DNA of 64,000 nt from Achromobacter pulmonis (GTDB lineage: Bacteria; Pseudomonadota; Gammaproteobacteria; Burkholderiales; Burkholderiaceae_B). Below, piece after piece: positions 33,441 through 41,875 of this stretch (within the stretch, counting starts at the first letter, position 1; every line of letters starts with the position of its first letter). Where the stretch lies: NCBI RefSeq assembly GCF_002885955.2, contig NZ_POQS01000006.1:176889-240888 (forward strand), written 5' to 3'. The position numbers and the translations under genes were made by a program. The notes beneath the pieces were generated by a model. It worked only from the letters and a program-made list of their open reading frames with translations. It ran no database searches and was not told the DNA's origin.

Positions 33441-34876
33441 TCTCGCTGAACCTGGTCACGCTGCTGTACCTGGTGGCTTCCGTCTGCTTCATCCAAGCGC
33501 TCAAGGGCCTGTCGCATCCCACCACCTCGCGCCTGGGCAACGTGTTCGGCATGGCCGGCATGGCCATCGCCGTGCTCACCACGGCCGCGCTCATCATCGG
33601 CCTGGCGCGCGACGGCGGCGCCACCATCGGGCTGGGATGGGTGGTGCTGGGCCTGCTGGTCGGCGGCTCCATCGGCACCCTGATGGCCAAGCGCGTCGAA
33701 ATGACCAAGATGCCCGAGCTGGTCGCCTTCATGCACAGCATGATCGGCCTGGCCGCGGTGGCCATCGCCGTGGCCGTGGTGGCCGAGCCGCATGCCTTCG
33801 GCATCGCGCCGGCCGGCATGCCCATTCCCACCGGCAACCGCTTCGAGCTCTTCATCGGCACCTTCGTGGGCGCGATCACCTTCTCGGGCTCGGTCATCGC
33901 CTTCGGCAAGCTGTCGGGCAAGTACAAGTTCCGGCTGTTCCAGGGCGCGCCGGTGGTGTTCGCCGGCCAGCACCTGCTGAACCTGGCGCTGGCGCTGCTG
34001 ATGCTGGCCTGCGGCATCTGGTTCATGCTGACGCAGGAATGGACGCCCTTCGTCATCATGACCGCCATCGCCTTCGTGCTGGGCGTGCTCATCATCATCC
34101 CGATCGGCGGCGCCGACATGCCGGTAGTGGTGTCCATGCTGAACAGCTACTCGGGCTGGGCCGCGGCCGGCATCGGCTTCTCGCTGAACAATCCGATGCT
34201 GATCATCGCCGGCTCGCTGGTGGGCTCGTCGGGCGCCATCCTGTCCTACATCATGTGCAAGGCGATGAACCGCTCGTTCTTCAACGTCATCCTGGGCGGC
34301 TTCGGCGGCCAGGCCGGCGGCGGCGCGGCGGCCGGCGAGGCCCAGCAGCGCAGCGTCAAGTCGGGCAGCCCGGACGACGCCGCCTTCCTGATGACCAACG
34401 CCGAGAGCGTGACCATCGTGCCCGGCTACGGCCTGGCGGTGGCGCGCGCGCAGCACGCGCTGAAGGAACTGGCGGAAAAGCTCACCGAGCGCGGCGTGAC
34501 CGTGAAGTACGCCATCCACCCGGTGGCCGGACGCATGCCGGGCCACATGAACGTGCTGCTGGCCGAGGCCGAGGTACCGTACGACCAGGTCTTCGAAATG
34601 GAAGACATCAACAGCGAGTTCGGCCAGACCGACGTGGTGCTGGTGCTGGGCGCCAACGACGTGGTCAACCCGGCGGCCAAGAACGATCCCAAGTCGCCCA
34701 TCGCCGGCATGCCCATCCTGGAAGCCTACAAGGCGCGCACCGTGATCGTGAACAAGCGCTCGATGGCCTCCGGCTACGCCGGCCTGGACAACGAGCTGTT
34801 CTACATGGACCGCACCATGATGGTCTTCGGCGACGCGAAGAAGGTGCTGGAAGACATGGTCAAGGCGGTGGAGTAA
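33437..34876 (+). CDS. pntB: NAD(P) transhydrogenase subunit beta
   Basis: A 479-residue subunit with about nine membrane helices forming the proton channel (domain II) and a C-terminal NADP-binding domain III. Visible motifs include FIQALKGLSHPTTSRLGN, PELVAFMHSMIGLAAV, NSYSGWAAAGIGFSL, IVPGYGLAVARAQH, HPVAGRMPGHMNVLLAEA, and VLVLGANDVVNPAAKNDP. The ATG overlaps the pntAB stop (ATGA). The complex uses the proton gradient to make NADPH. The gene converges on glcF, 25 bases away. Confidence 0.97.
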   Translation: MISLNLVTLLYLVASVCFIQALKGLSHPTTSRLGNVFGMAGMAIAVLTTAALIIGLARDGGATIGLGWVVLGLLVGGSIGTLMAKRVEMTKMPELVAFMHSMIGLAAVAIAVAVVAEPHAFGIAPAGMPIPTGNRFELFIGTFVGAITFSGSVIAFGKLSGKYKFRLFQGAPVVFAGQHLLNLALALLMLACGIWFMLTQEWTPFVIMTAIAFVLGVLIIIPIGGADMPVVVSMLNSYSGWAAAGIGFSLNNPMLIIAGSLVGSSGAILSYIMCKAMNRSFFNVILGGFGGQAGGGAAAGEAQQRSVKSGSPDDAAFLMTNAESVTIVPGYGLAVARAQHALKELAEKLTERGVTVKYAIHPVAGRMPGHMNVLLAEAEVPYDQVFEMEDINSEFGQTDVVLVLGANDVVNPAAKNDPKSPIAGMPILEAYKARTVIVNKRSMASGYAGLDNELFYMDRTMMVFGDAKKVLEDMVKAVE

Positions 34877-34901
34877 ACCGCCTGCGCGGGCGCCGCCGGT
34901 C

Positions 34902-36143
34902 TCAGGCCGGCGCGCCCGCCTGGCGGCGCAGCTGTTCGTCCACCACCTCGACCCAGTGCCGCACCGGCGTGTCGGTGCCGCTTTGCAGGTGGCCGATGCA
35001 GCCGATGTTGGCCGACAGGATCACGTCCGGGCCGCCGGCCGCAATCGCGCCCAGCTTGCGGTCGCGCAGCGCCAGCGCGATCTCCGGATTGAGCACCGAG
35101 TAGGCCCCCGCCGAGCCGCAGCACAGGTGCTTGTCGGCGAACGGCAGCAATTCGAAACCCAGATCGGCAAGCAATTGCTCGGACAGCGGCCGCAGGCCCT
35201 GCCAGTGCTGCAGCGTGCATGGCGGATGGAACGCCGCGCGCGTGCCCGCCGGCAGGCGCGCGCGCAGCTGCGCGGCGTGCGGCGCCACGATCTCGGCCAC
35301 GTCCTTGACCAGCGCCACGATGTCGGCGGCCTTTTGCGCATAGGCCGGATCGTGCCGCAGATGATGGGCGTATTCCTTCACCATCGCGCCGCAGCCCGAG
35401 GCGTTCATGACAATGGCCTCGGCCTTGCCGTCCTGCACCAGCGGCCACCAGGCGTCGATGTTGGCGCGCATCTGCGCCAGCGCGGCTTCCTGCGCGTCCA
35501 GGTGGAAACTGGCCGCGCCGCAACAGCCGGCGCCCGGCGCGATGCGCGCGCCGATGCCCACGGCGTCCAGCACCCGGATGGTGGCCGCGTCTATGGTCGG
35601 CATCATGGCGGGCTGCACACAGCCGGCCAGCATCAGCACCTGGCGCGCGTGCCCGGCCACCTGCGGCAGCGCGCCCGCGGCGCGGCGCTCCGGCACCTTG
35701 CGCCGGATCGATTCGGGCAGCAGCCCGCGCACGGCCTGTCCCAGCCGCATCGCGGGGCCGAACAAGGGCGACATCATGGCCTTGCGCAGCACGGTGCGCT
35801 TGGTCCTGTCGCCCCAGGAGCGCGGCACGCGTTCCTCGACGATCTTGCGGCCGATGTCCACCAGGTGCCCGTACTCCACGCCCGAGGGGCAGGTGGTTTC
35901 GCAATTGCGGCAGGTCAGGCAGCGGTCCAGATGCTGCTGCGTGGACTGCGTGGGCTCGGCGCCTTCGAGCACCTGCTTGATCAGGTAGATGCGGCCGCGC
36001 GGGCTGTCGAGCTCGTCGCCCAGCACCTGATAGGTCGGGCAGGTCGCCGTGCAGAAGCCGCAATGGACGCAACGCCGCAGGATGGCGTCGGCCTCGTTGC
36101 CCAGATCGGTGTCGCGGGCCCAGGATGCCAGCTTGGTTTGCAT
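34902..36143 (-). CDS. glcF: Glycolate oxidase iron-sulfur subunit GlcF
   Basis: A 413-residue subunit with two 4Fe-4S clusters near the N-terminus, CVHCGFCTATCP (C25, C28, C31, C35) and CLTCRNCETTCP. Two CCG domains follow (GAGCCGAASFHL and HLCCGSAGAYSVLNP). It passes electrons from the flavin subunits to the respiratory chain during oxidation of glycolate to glyoxylate. It starts six bases after glcE and is the last gene of the glcD-glcE-glcF operon. Confidence 0.95.
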   Translation of the reverse strand: MQTKLASWARDTDLGNEADAILRRCVHCGFCTATCPTYQVLGDELDSPRGRIYLIKQVLEGAEPTQSTQQHLDRCLTCRNCETTCPSGVEYGHLVDIGRKIVEERVPRSWGDRTKRTVLRKAMMSPLFGPAMRLGQAVRGLLPESIRRKVPERRAAGALPQVAGHARQVLMLAGCVQPAMMPTIDAATIRVLDAVGIGARIAPGAGCCGAASFHLDAQEAALAQMRANIDAWWPLVQDGKAEAIVMNASGCGAMVKEYAHHLRHDPAYAQKAADIVALVKDVAEIVAPHAAQLRARLPAGTRAAFHPPCTLQHWQGLRPLSEQLLADLGFELLPFADKHLCCGSAGAYSVLNPEIALALRDRKLGAIAAGGPDVILSANIGCIGHLQSGTDTPVRHWVEVVDEQLRRQAGAPA

Positions 36144-36149
36144 GATGCC

Positions 36150-37256
36150 TTATAGCTCCAGGACCAGGCGGCCGGGGTTGAACAAGCCGGCCGGATCGAG
36201 CTCTTGTTTGAGCCGGCGCGTGATCGCCGCGATTCCCGGCGCCAGCGGATGGAAGACGCCGTCGGCCGGCGGCTTGGCGTGACCGGCGCGAAACAGCGTC
36301 GCATGGCCGCCCAGCCGGGCCGCGGTTTCGCTCAACATGGCCGCGTCGTGCGCGCCGGACAGCCAGCGCTGGCCCCCGCCCCACTCGATCAGGGTCGGCC
36401 CCAACCCGAGCGCGGCGGCCGTGGGCGGCAGCGCCAGGCGCCACAACGGCTGGCCCGGCGCGAAAAACGGATGCGTCTGCTCGCGCAGCGACTGCCACCA
36501 GCCCGCCGCCGCGTCGGGCGCCATCGGCTCGCCGCCGATCTGCTGGCGCGCGCTGGCGATCGCCGGCGGCGCGCCGGACAGGCGCACGCGCATCGCGCCT
36601 TCGGCCCGGTCGTCGTCGCCGCTCCAGCTGGTGGCCGAGATCGGCAGGGGCTTGCCGCGCCACAGCGCGAAACTGGACAGCGCCTGCGCCTGCGTGGCCG
36701 GCAGCACCAGCGTGAGTTCTTCCATCGGCCGCGGCGCGACCTTCAGCGACACTTCCAGTATCGCGCCGAAGATGCCGTGCGAGCCGGCCAGCAGGCGCGA
36801 CACGTCGTAGCCCGCCACGTTCTTCATGACCTCGCCGCCGAACGACAGGATGCGCCCTTCCGAATCCAGCAGCTGCGTGCCCAGCACGAAATCCTTCAGC
36901 GCGCCGGCGCTCATGCGGCGCGGCCCCGACAGGCCCGCCGCCACGCAGCCGCCCACCGTGGCCGACGGCGAATAATGCGGCGGCTCGAACGCCAGCATCT
37001 GCCCGTGCTCGGCCAGCGCGGCTTCCAGTTCCGCAAGCGGCGTGCCCGCGCGCACGGTCACAACCAGTTCAGAGGGGTGATAGCTGACGATGCCGCGATA
37101 AGGCGTCATGTCCAGCAGGCAATGCCCGTCCTGCGGCGTCACCGGACGGTAGTTGCCATAGAACGCCTTGCTGCCGCCGCCCATCACGAACAAAGGCTTG
37201 TGGCCGGCGCGGGCCGTCATGACCTGGTCGCACAATTCCGACAGGACGAAATCCAT
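36150..37256 (-). CDS. glcE: Glycolate oxidase FAD-binding subunit GlcE
   Basis: A 368-residue subunit with a PCMH-type FAD-binding domain: VMGGGSKAFYG near residue 25, SYHPSELVVTVRAGTPLAELEAALAEHGQ in outline, FEPPHYSPSATVGGCVAAGLSGP and GEVMKNVAGYDVSRLLAGSHG. It works with GlcD and GlcF as the membrane-associated glycolate oxidase. It begins 12 bases after glcD and is followed six bases later by glcF. Confidence 0.94.
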   Translation of the reverse strand: MDFVLSELCDQVMTARAGHKPLFVMGGGSKAFYGNYRPVTPQDGHCLLDMTPYRGIVSYHPSELVVTVRAGTPLAELEAALAEHGQMLAFEPPHYSPSATVGGCVAAGLSGPRRMSAGALKDFVLGTQLLDSEGRILSFGGEVMKNVAGYDVSRLLAGSHGIFGAILEVSLKVAPRPMEELTLVLPATQAQALSSFALWRGKPLPISATSWSGDDDRAEGAMRVRLSGAPPAIASARQQIGGEPMAPDAAAGWWQSLREQTHPFFAPGQPLWRLALPPTAAALGLGPTLIEWGGGQRWLSGAHDAAMLSETAARLGGHATLFRAGHAKPPADGVFHPLAPGIAAITRRLKQELDPAGLFNPGRLVLEL

Positions 37257-37268
37257 AGGGGATGCGTC

Positions 37269-38768
37269 CTAGAAACGGGCGAGATCGGGGAAGCGCAATT
37301 CGCCCGCATGGACGTGCATCTTGCCGTATTCGGCGCAGCGGGCCAGCGTGGGGATGACTTTTTCGGGATTGAGCAGGCAAGGCGGATCGAAAGCCCGCTT
37401 CACCGCCAGGAAGGCGTCGAGTTCTTCGCGAGAGAATTGCACGCACATTTGATTTATCTTCTCCATTCCCACCCCGTGCTCTCCGGTCACGGTGCCTCCT
37501 ACCTGCACGCACAGCTCCAGTATGGCGGCGCCGAATTTCTCGGCGCGCTCCACTTCGTCCGGCTTGTTCGAATCGAACAGGATCAACGGATGCAGATTGC
37601 CGTCTCCCGCGTGAAATACGTTGGCGCAGCGCAGCCCGAACTCGTCTTCCATCTGTTCGATGGCGCCCAGCACGCGCGCCAGATGGCGGCGCGGTATCGT
37701 GCCGTCCATGCAGTAATAGTCGGGCGACACGCGCCCGGCGGCCGGAAACGCGTTCTTGCGCCCGGCCCAGAACTTGAGGCGTTCGGCCTCGGACGTCGAC
37801 ACCTGGCAGCGCGTGGAGCCGGCAAGGCGGAACACCGTTTCCATGCGCTCGATCTCGTGCGCCACCTCTTCGGGCGTGCCGTCGGACTCGCACAGCAGGA
37901 TGGCCTGCGCGTCCAGGTCGTAGCCGGCGCGCACGAAGGGCTCGACCATGTGCGTGGCGCGCCGGTCCATCATCTCCAGGCCGGCGGGTATCATGCCCGC
38001 GGCAATGACCTGGGTGACCGCGTTGCCGGCCGCCTCGACGCTGGAAAAACTGGCCATCACGACCTGCGCGCAGGCCGGCTTGGGAATCAGCTTGACGGTG
38101 ACCTCGGTGACCACGCCCAGCATGCCTTCGGAGCCGATGAAGACCGACAGCAGATCCAGGCCGGGCGCGTCCGGCGCCTCCGAGCCCAGCTCCACGATGT
38201 CGCCGTCTATGGTCACCACGCGCACGCGCAGCACGTTGTGCACGGTCAGGCCGTACTTCAGGCAGTGCACGCCGCCCGAGTTCTCGGCCACGTTGCCGCC
38301 GATGGAGCAGGCGATCTGGCTGGACGGATCGGGCGCGTAGTACAGCCCATACGGCGCAGCCGCTTCCGAGATGGCGAGGTTGCGCACGCCGGGCTGGACC
38401 ACGGCGGTCGCGCTGGCCAGGTCGATGTGCTTGATGCGGTTGAACTTGGACAGCCCCAGCAGCACGCCGCGGCTGTGCGGCATGGCGCCGCCGGACAGGC
38501 CGGTGCCGGCGCCGCGCGCCACCAGCGGCGCGTTCAGGCGCTTGCAGATGCGCATGACCGCCTGCACCTGCTCCTCGGTTTCGGGCAGGGCCACGACCGC
38601 CGGCAGCGCGCGATAAAGGGATAGGCCGTCGCACTCGTAAGGGCGGGTGTCCTCTTCGCGGAACAACACGCAGTGCGCGGGCAACGCCGCCGACAGGGCC
38701 TCGATGAGCTGCTGCAAAGAGTAAGGCGCCTGCACTTGTGCCAGGCCGGTTTCGACCAATGAATTCAT
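37269..38768 (-). CDS. glcD: Glycolate oxidase subunit GlcD
   Basis: A 499-residue FAD-linked oxidase. FAD-binding motifs include VARGAGTGLSGGAMPHSRGV near residue 85, IGGNVAENSGGVHCLKYG and FIGSEGMLGVVTEVTVKL. The C-terminal substrate domain ends with GTVTGEHGVGMEKINQM and FDPPCLLNPEKVIPT. GlcD carries the catalytic oxidation of glycolate. I chose the ATG at 38768 (MNSLVETGL) over an ORF start at 38822, because it matches the usual N-terminus. It is the first gene of glcDEF, divergent from no gene and downstream of a paralogous dehydrogenase gene on the same strand. Confidence 0.94.
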   Translation of the reverse strand: MNSLVETGLAQVQAPYSLQQLIEALSAALPAHCVLFREEDTRPYECDGLSLYRALPAVVALPETEEQVQAVMRICKRLNAPLVARGAGTGLSGGAMPHSRGVLLGLSKFNRIKHIDLASATAVVQPGVRNLAISEAAAPYGLYYAPDPSSQIACSIGGNVAENSGGVHCLKYGLTVHNVLRVRVVTIDGDIVELGSEAPDAPGLDLLSVFIGSEGMLGVVTEVTVKLIPKPACAQVVMASFSSVEAAGNAVTQVIAAGMIPAGLEMMDRRATHMVEPFVRAGYDLDAQAILLCESDGTPEEVAHEIERMETVFRLAGSTRCQVSTSEAERLKFWAGRKNAFPAAGRVSPDYYCMDGTIPRRHLARVLGAIEQMEDEFGLRCANVFHAGDGNLHPLILFDSNKPDEVERAEKFGAAILELCVQVGGTVTGEHGVGMEKINQMCVQFSREELDAFLAVKRAFDPPCLLNPEKVIPTLARCAEYGKMHVHAGELRFPDLARF

Positions 38769-38888
38769 GAGCGCAACAATAGCGCGAGCGCCGGCCATAA
38801 GCAGGCCGGGATTTACCCGCATCCGGCGGTCTTCCGCGGGCTCAGAAGTAACCAGCCGTAAAGGCGCGACCGCCGGAACTGCGTTTCC

Positions 38889-40304
38889 TCAGCCCTGCCA
38901 GGAAACGATTTTGCCCGGATTCAGGATGTTGTTCGGGTCGAACGCATGCTTGAGGCTGCGCATCAGCGCCAGCGCGTCTTCGCCATGCTCCTCGGCCATG
39001 AACTGCATCTTGTGCAGGCCCACGCCATGCTCGCCGGTGCAGGTGCCGTCAGCGGCGATCGCGCGGCGCACCAGGTTGTGGTTGATGGCCTCGGACTCCT
39101 GCCATTCTTCGGCGCTGTCGGCGTCCAGCAGCATCAGCACGTGGAAGTTGCCGTCGCCGACGTGGCCCACGATGGTGTACGGGAAGCTGGCGCGGTCCAG
39201 TTCCTCGACAGTGTCGCGCACGCAATCGGCCAGGCGCGAAATCGGCACGCAGACGTCGGTGGTGCTGGCGCGGCAGCCGGGACGCAGCTGCAGGCCGGCG
39301 AAATAGGCGTTGTGGCGCGCGGTCCAGAGGCGGCTGCGGTCTTCGGGACGCTCGGCCCATTCGAAGTCCATGCCGCCGTGCTCGGCGGTGATGGCCTGCA
39401 CGGTCTCGGCCTGCTCCTGCACGCCGGCCGGACTGCCGTGGAACTCGAACACCAGCAGCGGAGTTTCGCGCAGGCTCAGCTTGCTGTGCAGGTTGACGGC
39501 GCGCACGCTGGCCGCGTCCATGAATTCGACGCGGGCGACCGGCACGCCCATCTGGATGATCTCGATCACGCTCTGCACGGCGGCGTCCAGCGTGGGGAAG
39601 TTGCAGACCGCGGCGGACACCGCCTCGGGCTGCGGATACAGGCGCACCGTGACTTCGGTGATGATGCCCAGCGTGCCTTCGCTGCCGACGAAGATGCGCG
39701 TCAGGTCGTAGCCGGCCGAGGACTTGCGGGCGCGCCCGGCCGTGCGCACGATGCGCCCGTCGGCCGTCACCACGGTCAGCGACATGACGTTCTCGCGCAT
39801 GGTGCCGTAGCGCACGGCGTTGGTGCCGGAGGCGCGCGTGGCGGCCATGCCGCCCAGGCTGGCGTCGGCGCCGGGGTCGATCGGAAAGAACAGGCCGGTG
39901 TCGCGGATCTCTTCGTTGAGCTGCTTGCGCAGCACGCCGGCCTGCACCGTGGCGGTCAGGTCTTCGGCGTTGACCGCCAGCACCTTGTTCATCTGCGACA
40001 GGTCGAGGCAGACGCCGCCCTGGATCGCCAGGATGTGGCCTTCCAGCGAGGAGCCGGCGCCATACGGAATTAGCGGCACGCGGTGCTCGTTGCACAGCCT
40101 GGCGACCTCGGCCACTTCCTCGGTGGTGTGCGCGAACACCACCGCATCCGGCGGCATGGCCGCATAAGGGGATTCGTCGCGGCCGTGGTGCTCGCGCACC
40201 GCGGCGGACTCGGAGAAGCGATCGCCGAAGCGCGCGCGCAGGGCGTCCAGACAGGCGGCCGGCACCGGACGGCGCAATGTTTCAGCGGGCAGGGAAGCGT
40301 TCAT
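38889..40304 (-). CDS. FAD-linked D-2-hydroxyacid dehydrogenase (D-lactate dehydrogenase-like)
   Basis: A 471-residue flavoprotein of the same family as GlcD but closer to mitochondrial-type D-lactate dehydrogenase. It has PYGAGSSLEGHILAIQGGVCLDLSQMN in outline, FFPIDPGADASLGGMAATRASGTNAVRYG, RIFVGSEGTLGIITEVTVRLYP, IVGHVGDGNFHVLML and CTGEHGVGLHKMQFM. It would oxidise D-lactate or a related hydroxyacid to the keto acid. It lies 120 bases upstream of glcD on the same strand and could share regulation with glcDEF, supplying a second hydroxyacid oxidase. The exact substrate is not decided by sequence. Confidence 0.9.
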   Translation of the reverse strand: MNASLPAETLRRPVPAACLDALRARFGDRFSESAAVREHHGRDESPYAAMPPDAVVFAHTTEEVAEVARLCNEHRVPLIPYGAGSSLEGHILAIQGGVCLDLSQMNKVLAVNAEDLTATVQAGVLRKQLNEEIRDTGLFFPIDPGADASLGGMAATRASGTNAVRYGTMRENVMSLTVVTADGRIVRTAGRARKSSAGYDLTRIFVGSEGTLGIITEVTVRLYPQPEAVSAAVCNFPTLDAAVQSVIEIIQMGVPVARVEFMDAASVRAVNLHSKLSLRETPLLVFEFHGSPAGVQEQAETVQAITAEHGGMDFEWAERPEDRSRLWTARHNAYFAGLQLRPGCRASTTDVCVPISRLADCVRDTVEELDRASFPYTIVGHVGDGNFHVLMLLDADSAEEWQESEAINHNLVRRAIAADGTCTGEHGVGLHKMQFMAEEHGEDALALMRSLKHAFDPNNILNPGKIVSWQG

Positions 40305-40407
40305 GGTCAGCGTGGATTCGGGTTCGATAATCCGAATATTCTACGCCGCCGCGCGTGCTGCGCCGCACACCGCCGCTGGCGGGCGGCGCGCGGCGCGGGT
40401 TGCGTAT

Positions 40408-41481
40408 TTACTTGCCCGAGGTCAGCGCGACGCGGCGGCGTTCACGCACGGCATGGGCCAGGCGTTCGAGCACCGCGACCGAGGCGTCCCAGTCGATGCA
40501 GCCGTCGGTGATGCTCTGGCCGTAGACCAGCGGCGTGCCCGGCACCATGTCCTGGCGTCCGCCCAGCAGATGGCTTTCCACCATCACGCCCACCAGGCGC
40601 GCATCGCCCGCTTCCATCTGGCGCGCCACGTCTTCGATGACGAGCGGCTGGTTCTCGGGCTTCTTGCTGCTGTTGGCGTGGCTGGCGTCGACCATCACGC
40701 GCTGCGCCAGGCCGGCCTTGGCCATGTCCGCGCAGGCCGCATCCACGCTTTGCGCGTCGTAGTTCGGCGTCTTGCCACCGCGCAGGATGACGTGGCAGTC
40801 CTCGTTGCCGGCGGTCGACACGATGGCCGAATGCCCGCCCTTGGTCACCGACAGGAAGTGATGCGGCTGCGACGCGGCCTTGATGGCGTCGACCGCGATC
40901 TTCACATTGCCGTCCGTGCCGTTCTTGAATCCCACCGGACACGACAGTCCGGAAGCCAGTTCGCGGTGCACCTGGCTTTCCGTCGTGCGCGCCCCGATCG
41001 CCCCCCAGGAGACCAGATCCGCGATGTACTGCGGCGTAATCATGTCCAGGAACTCGCAGCCCGCCGGCAGCCCCAGGCTGTTGATGTCCAGCAGCAGTTC
41101 GCGCGCCACGCGCACGCCCTTGTTGATGTCGAAGCTGCCGTCCAGGTCGGGATCGTTGATCAGGCCCTTCCAGCCCACCGTCGTGCGCGGCTTCTCGAAA
41201 TACACCCGCATCACGATTTCCAGGTCGGCGCTCAGGCGGTCGCGCACCGGTTTCAGGCGTTTCGCATACTCGATGGCCGCGCGCGTATCGTGAATCGAGC
41301 AGGGACCGATCACGACGATCATGCGGTCGTCCATGCCGTGCAGGATGCGGTGCATCGCCTGGCGGGCGGCGAACACGGTGTCCGACGCCTCCTTGGTGCA
41401 GGCGAACTCACGCATGACGTGCGCGGGCGGGTTCAGCTCTTTGATTTCTCGAATGCGAAGGTCATCGGTATTGTGTGACAC
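40408..41481 (-). CDS. aroG: 3-deoxy-7-phosphoheptulonate synthase (DAHP synthase, class I)
   Basis: A 357-residue enzyme that condenses phosphoenolpyruvate and erythrose-4-phosphate, the first step of the shikimate pathway. Class I motifs are VIGPCSIHD near residue 58, YFEKPRTTVGWKGLINDPDLDGSF, GARTTESQVHRELASGLSCPVGFKNGTDG and DASHANSSKKP. The N-terminal extension is the part that senses aromatic amino acids in E. coli homologues. The start is a GTG at 41481 with AGGAG seven bases upstream. A Phe/Tyr leader peptide and intrinsic terminator lie upstream (41564-41701), so expression is very probably controlled by attenuation. No other aromatic pathway gene is adjacent. Confidence 0.97.
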   Translation of the reverse strand: MSHNTDDLRIREIKELNPPAHVMREFACTKEASDTVFAARQAMHRILHGMDDRMIVVIGPCSIHDTRAAIEYAKRLKPVRDRLSADLEIVMRVYFEKPRTTVGWKGLINDPDLDGSFDINKGVRVARELLLDINSLGLPAGCEFLDMITPQYIADLVSWGAIGARTTESQVHRELASGLSCPVGFKNGTDGNVKIAVDAIKAASQPHHFLSVTKGGHSAIVSTAGNEDCHVILRGGKTPNYDAQSVDAACADMAKAGLAQRVMVDASHANSSKKPENQPLVIEDVARQMEAGDARLVGVMVESHLLGGRQDMVPGTPLVYGQSITDGCIDWDASVAVLERLAHAVRERRRVALTSGK

Positions 41482-41563
41482 GGTACTGCTCCTGGGTTGC
41501 CCGCCGCGGGGAAGGTTCCCGAGGCTCCCGGAGACTCCTCCGGGGGTTCCTCAACCGGCGGCG

Positions 41564-41592
41564 CAAAAAAAGCCGCCAGTTCGCTGGCGGCT
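41564..41592 (-). terminator. Attenuator terminator upstream of aroG
   Basis: On the minus strand AGCCGCCAG and CTGGCGGCT form a perfect 9-base stem with loop CGAA, followed by seven T (complement of 41564-41570). It lies between the leader peptide stop and aroG, in the aroG transcription direction, so it would stop transcription before aroG unless its 5' arm is sequestered. The 5' arm (41590-41582) can pair instead with 41641-41649 in the leader reading frame. Confidence 0.88.
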
Positions 41593-41693
41593 TTTTTGGG
41601 GGGATTCTTTCCAAACTTCAGATTGAGCGCGTCCCTTCCTCCGCCAGCGGCTTCAGAAAACCATAAAAGTAAAAGTAAAAAGCGGGGGACGCG
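41582..41693 (-). promoter_or_regulatory. Alternative RNA pairings of the aroG attenuator
   Basis: Three mutually exclusive helices can be read from the sequence. Pause helix 1:2 pairs 41693-41686 (CGCGTCCC) with 41635-41628 (GGGACGCG), 8 perfect base pairs. Antiterminator 2:3 pairs 41649-41641 (CGCTGGCGG) with 41590-41582 (CCGCCAGCG), 9 perfect base pairs. Terminator 3:4 is 41592-41584 with 41579-41571. A ribosome stalled on the Phe/Tyr codons covers strand 1, leaving strand 2 free to form the antiterminator. A ribosome reaching the stop codon covers strand 2 and favours termination. Confidence 0.78.
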
Positions 41694-41701
41694 AATTTCA
41701 T
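41618..41701 (-). CDS. Phe/Tyr-rich leader peptide of aroG
   Basis: An ATG at 41701 opens a 27-codon frame ending in TGA at 41618-41620. Residues 8-15 read FYFYFYGF, so seven of eight consecutive codons specify Phe or Tyr, including four TTT codons that are rare in this GC-rich genome. No tryptophan is present. This is the layout of attenuator leader peptides such as PheL and PheM, with ribosome stalling at 41680-41657 as the sensor of charged tRNA-Phe and tRNA-Tyr. No clear Shine-Dalgarno site precedes the ATG. The predicted promoter would start RNA only a few bases upstream, so the message may be nearly leaderless. It is too short for ordinary gene calling. Confidence 0.82.
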   Translation of the reverse strand: MKFASPAFYFYFYGFLKPLAEEGTRSI

Positions 41702-41709
41702 GGGGAATG

Positions 41710-41738
41710 ACTCTAGCACAGATTTCTGTGGCCGTCAG
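41710..41738 (-). promoter_or_regulatory. Candidate promoter of the aroG leader transcript
   Basis: CTGACG (41738-41733) and TAGAGT (41715-41710) are 17 bases apart on the minus strand, the latter preceded by TGTGC. The predicted start of RNA lies at about 41703, within a few bases of the leader ATG. Confidence 0.5.
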
Positions 41739-41796
41739 ATTTTTTCGCCGCTTCCATCTGGCCTACGACACAGACCTTTGCAAGAATAGCCGTCCC

Positions 41797-41873
41797 GCCG
41801 CCGGGCCGCCCCAAGGCGGGACAGCCCCCTCGGGGGGCAGCAAGCACGCGTAGCGTGCGCGGCGTGGGGGCAA
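41797..41873 (-). repeat. Multi-hairpin intergenic repeat, related copy 2
   Basis: Read from the tldD stop codon outward, this segment has GCCCCCACGCC, a GCACGC-TAC-GCGTGC hairpin, then GCCCCCCGAGGGGGC and a CCCGCC/GGCGGG pair. The architecture and orientation (C-run hairpin just 3' of a stop codon) match the copies at 26.6 and 52.2 kb, but the 27-base identical core of those copies is absent. Confidence 0.6.
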
Positions 41874-41875
41874 CA

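Noticed and set aside
38769..38888. A glcC-type regulator between the hydroxyacid dehydrogenase and glcD
   Set aside because: Only 120 bases are available, with no coding frame. Regulation must come from elsewhere.
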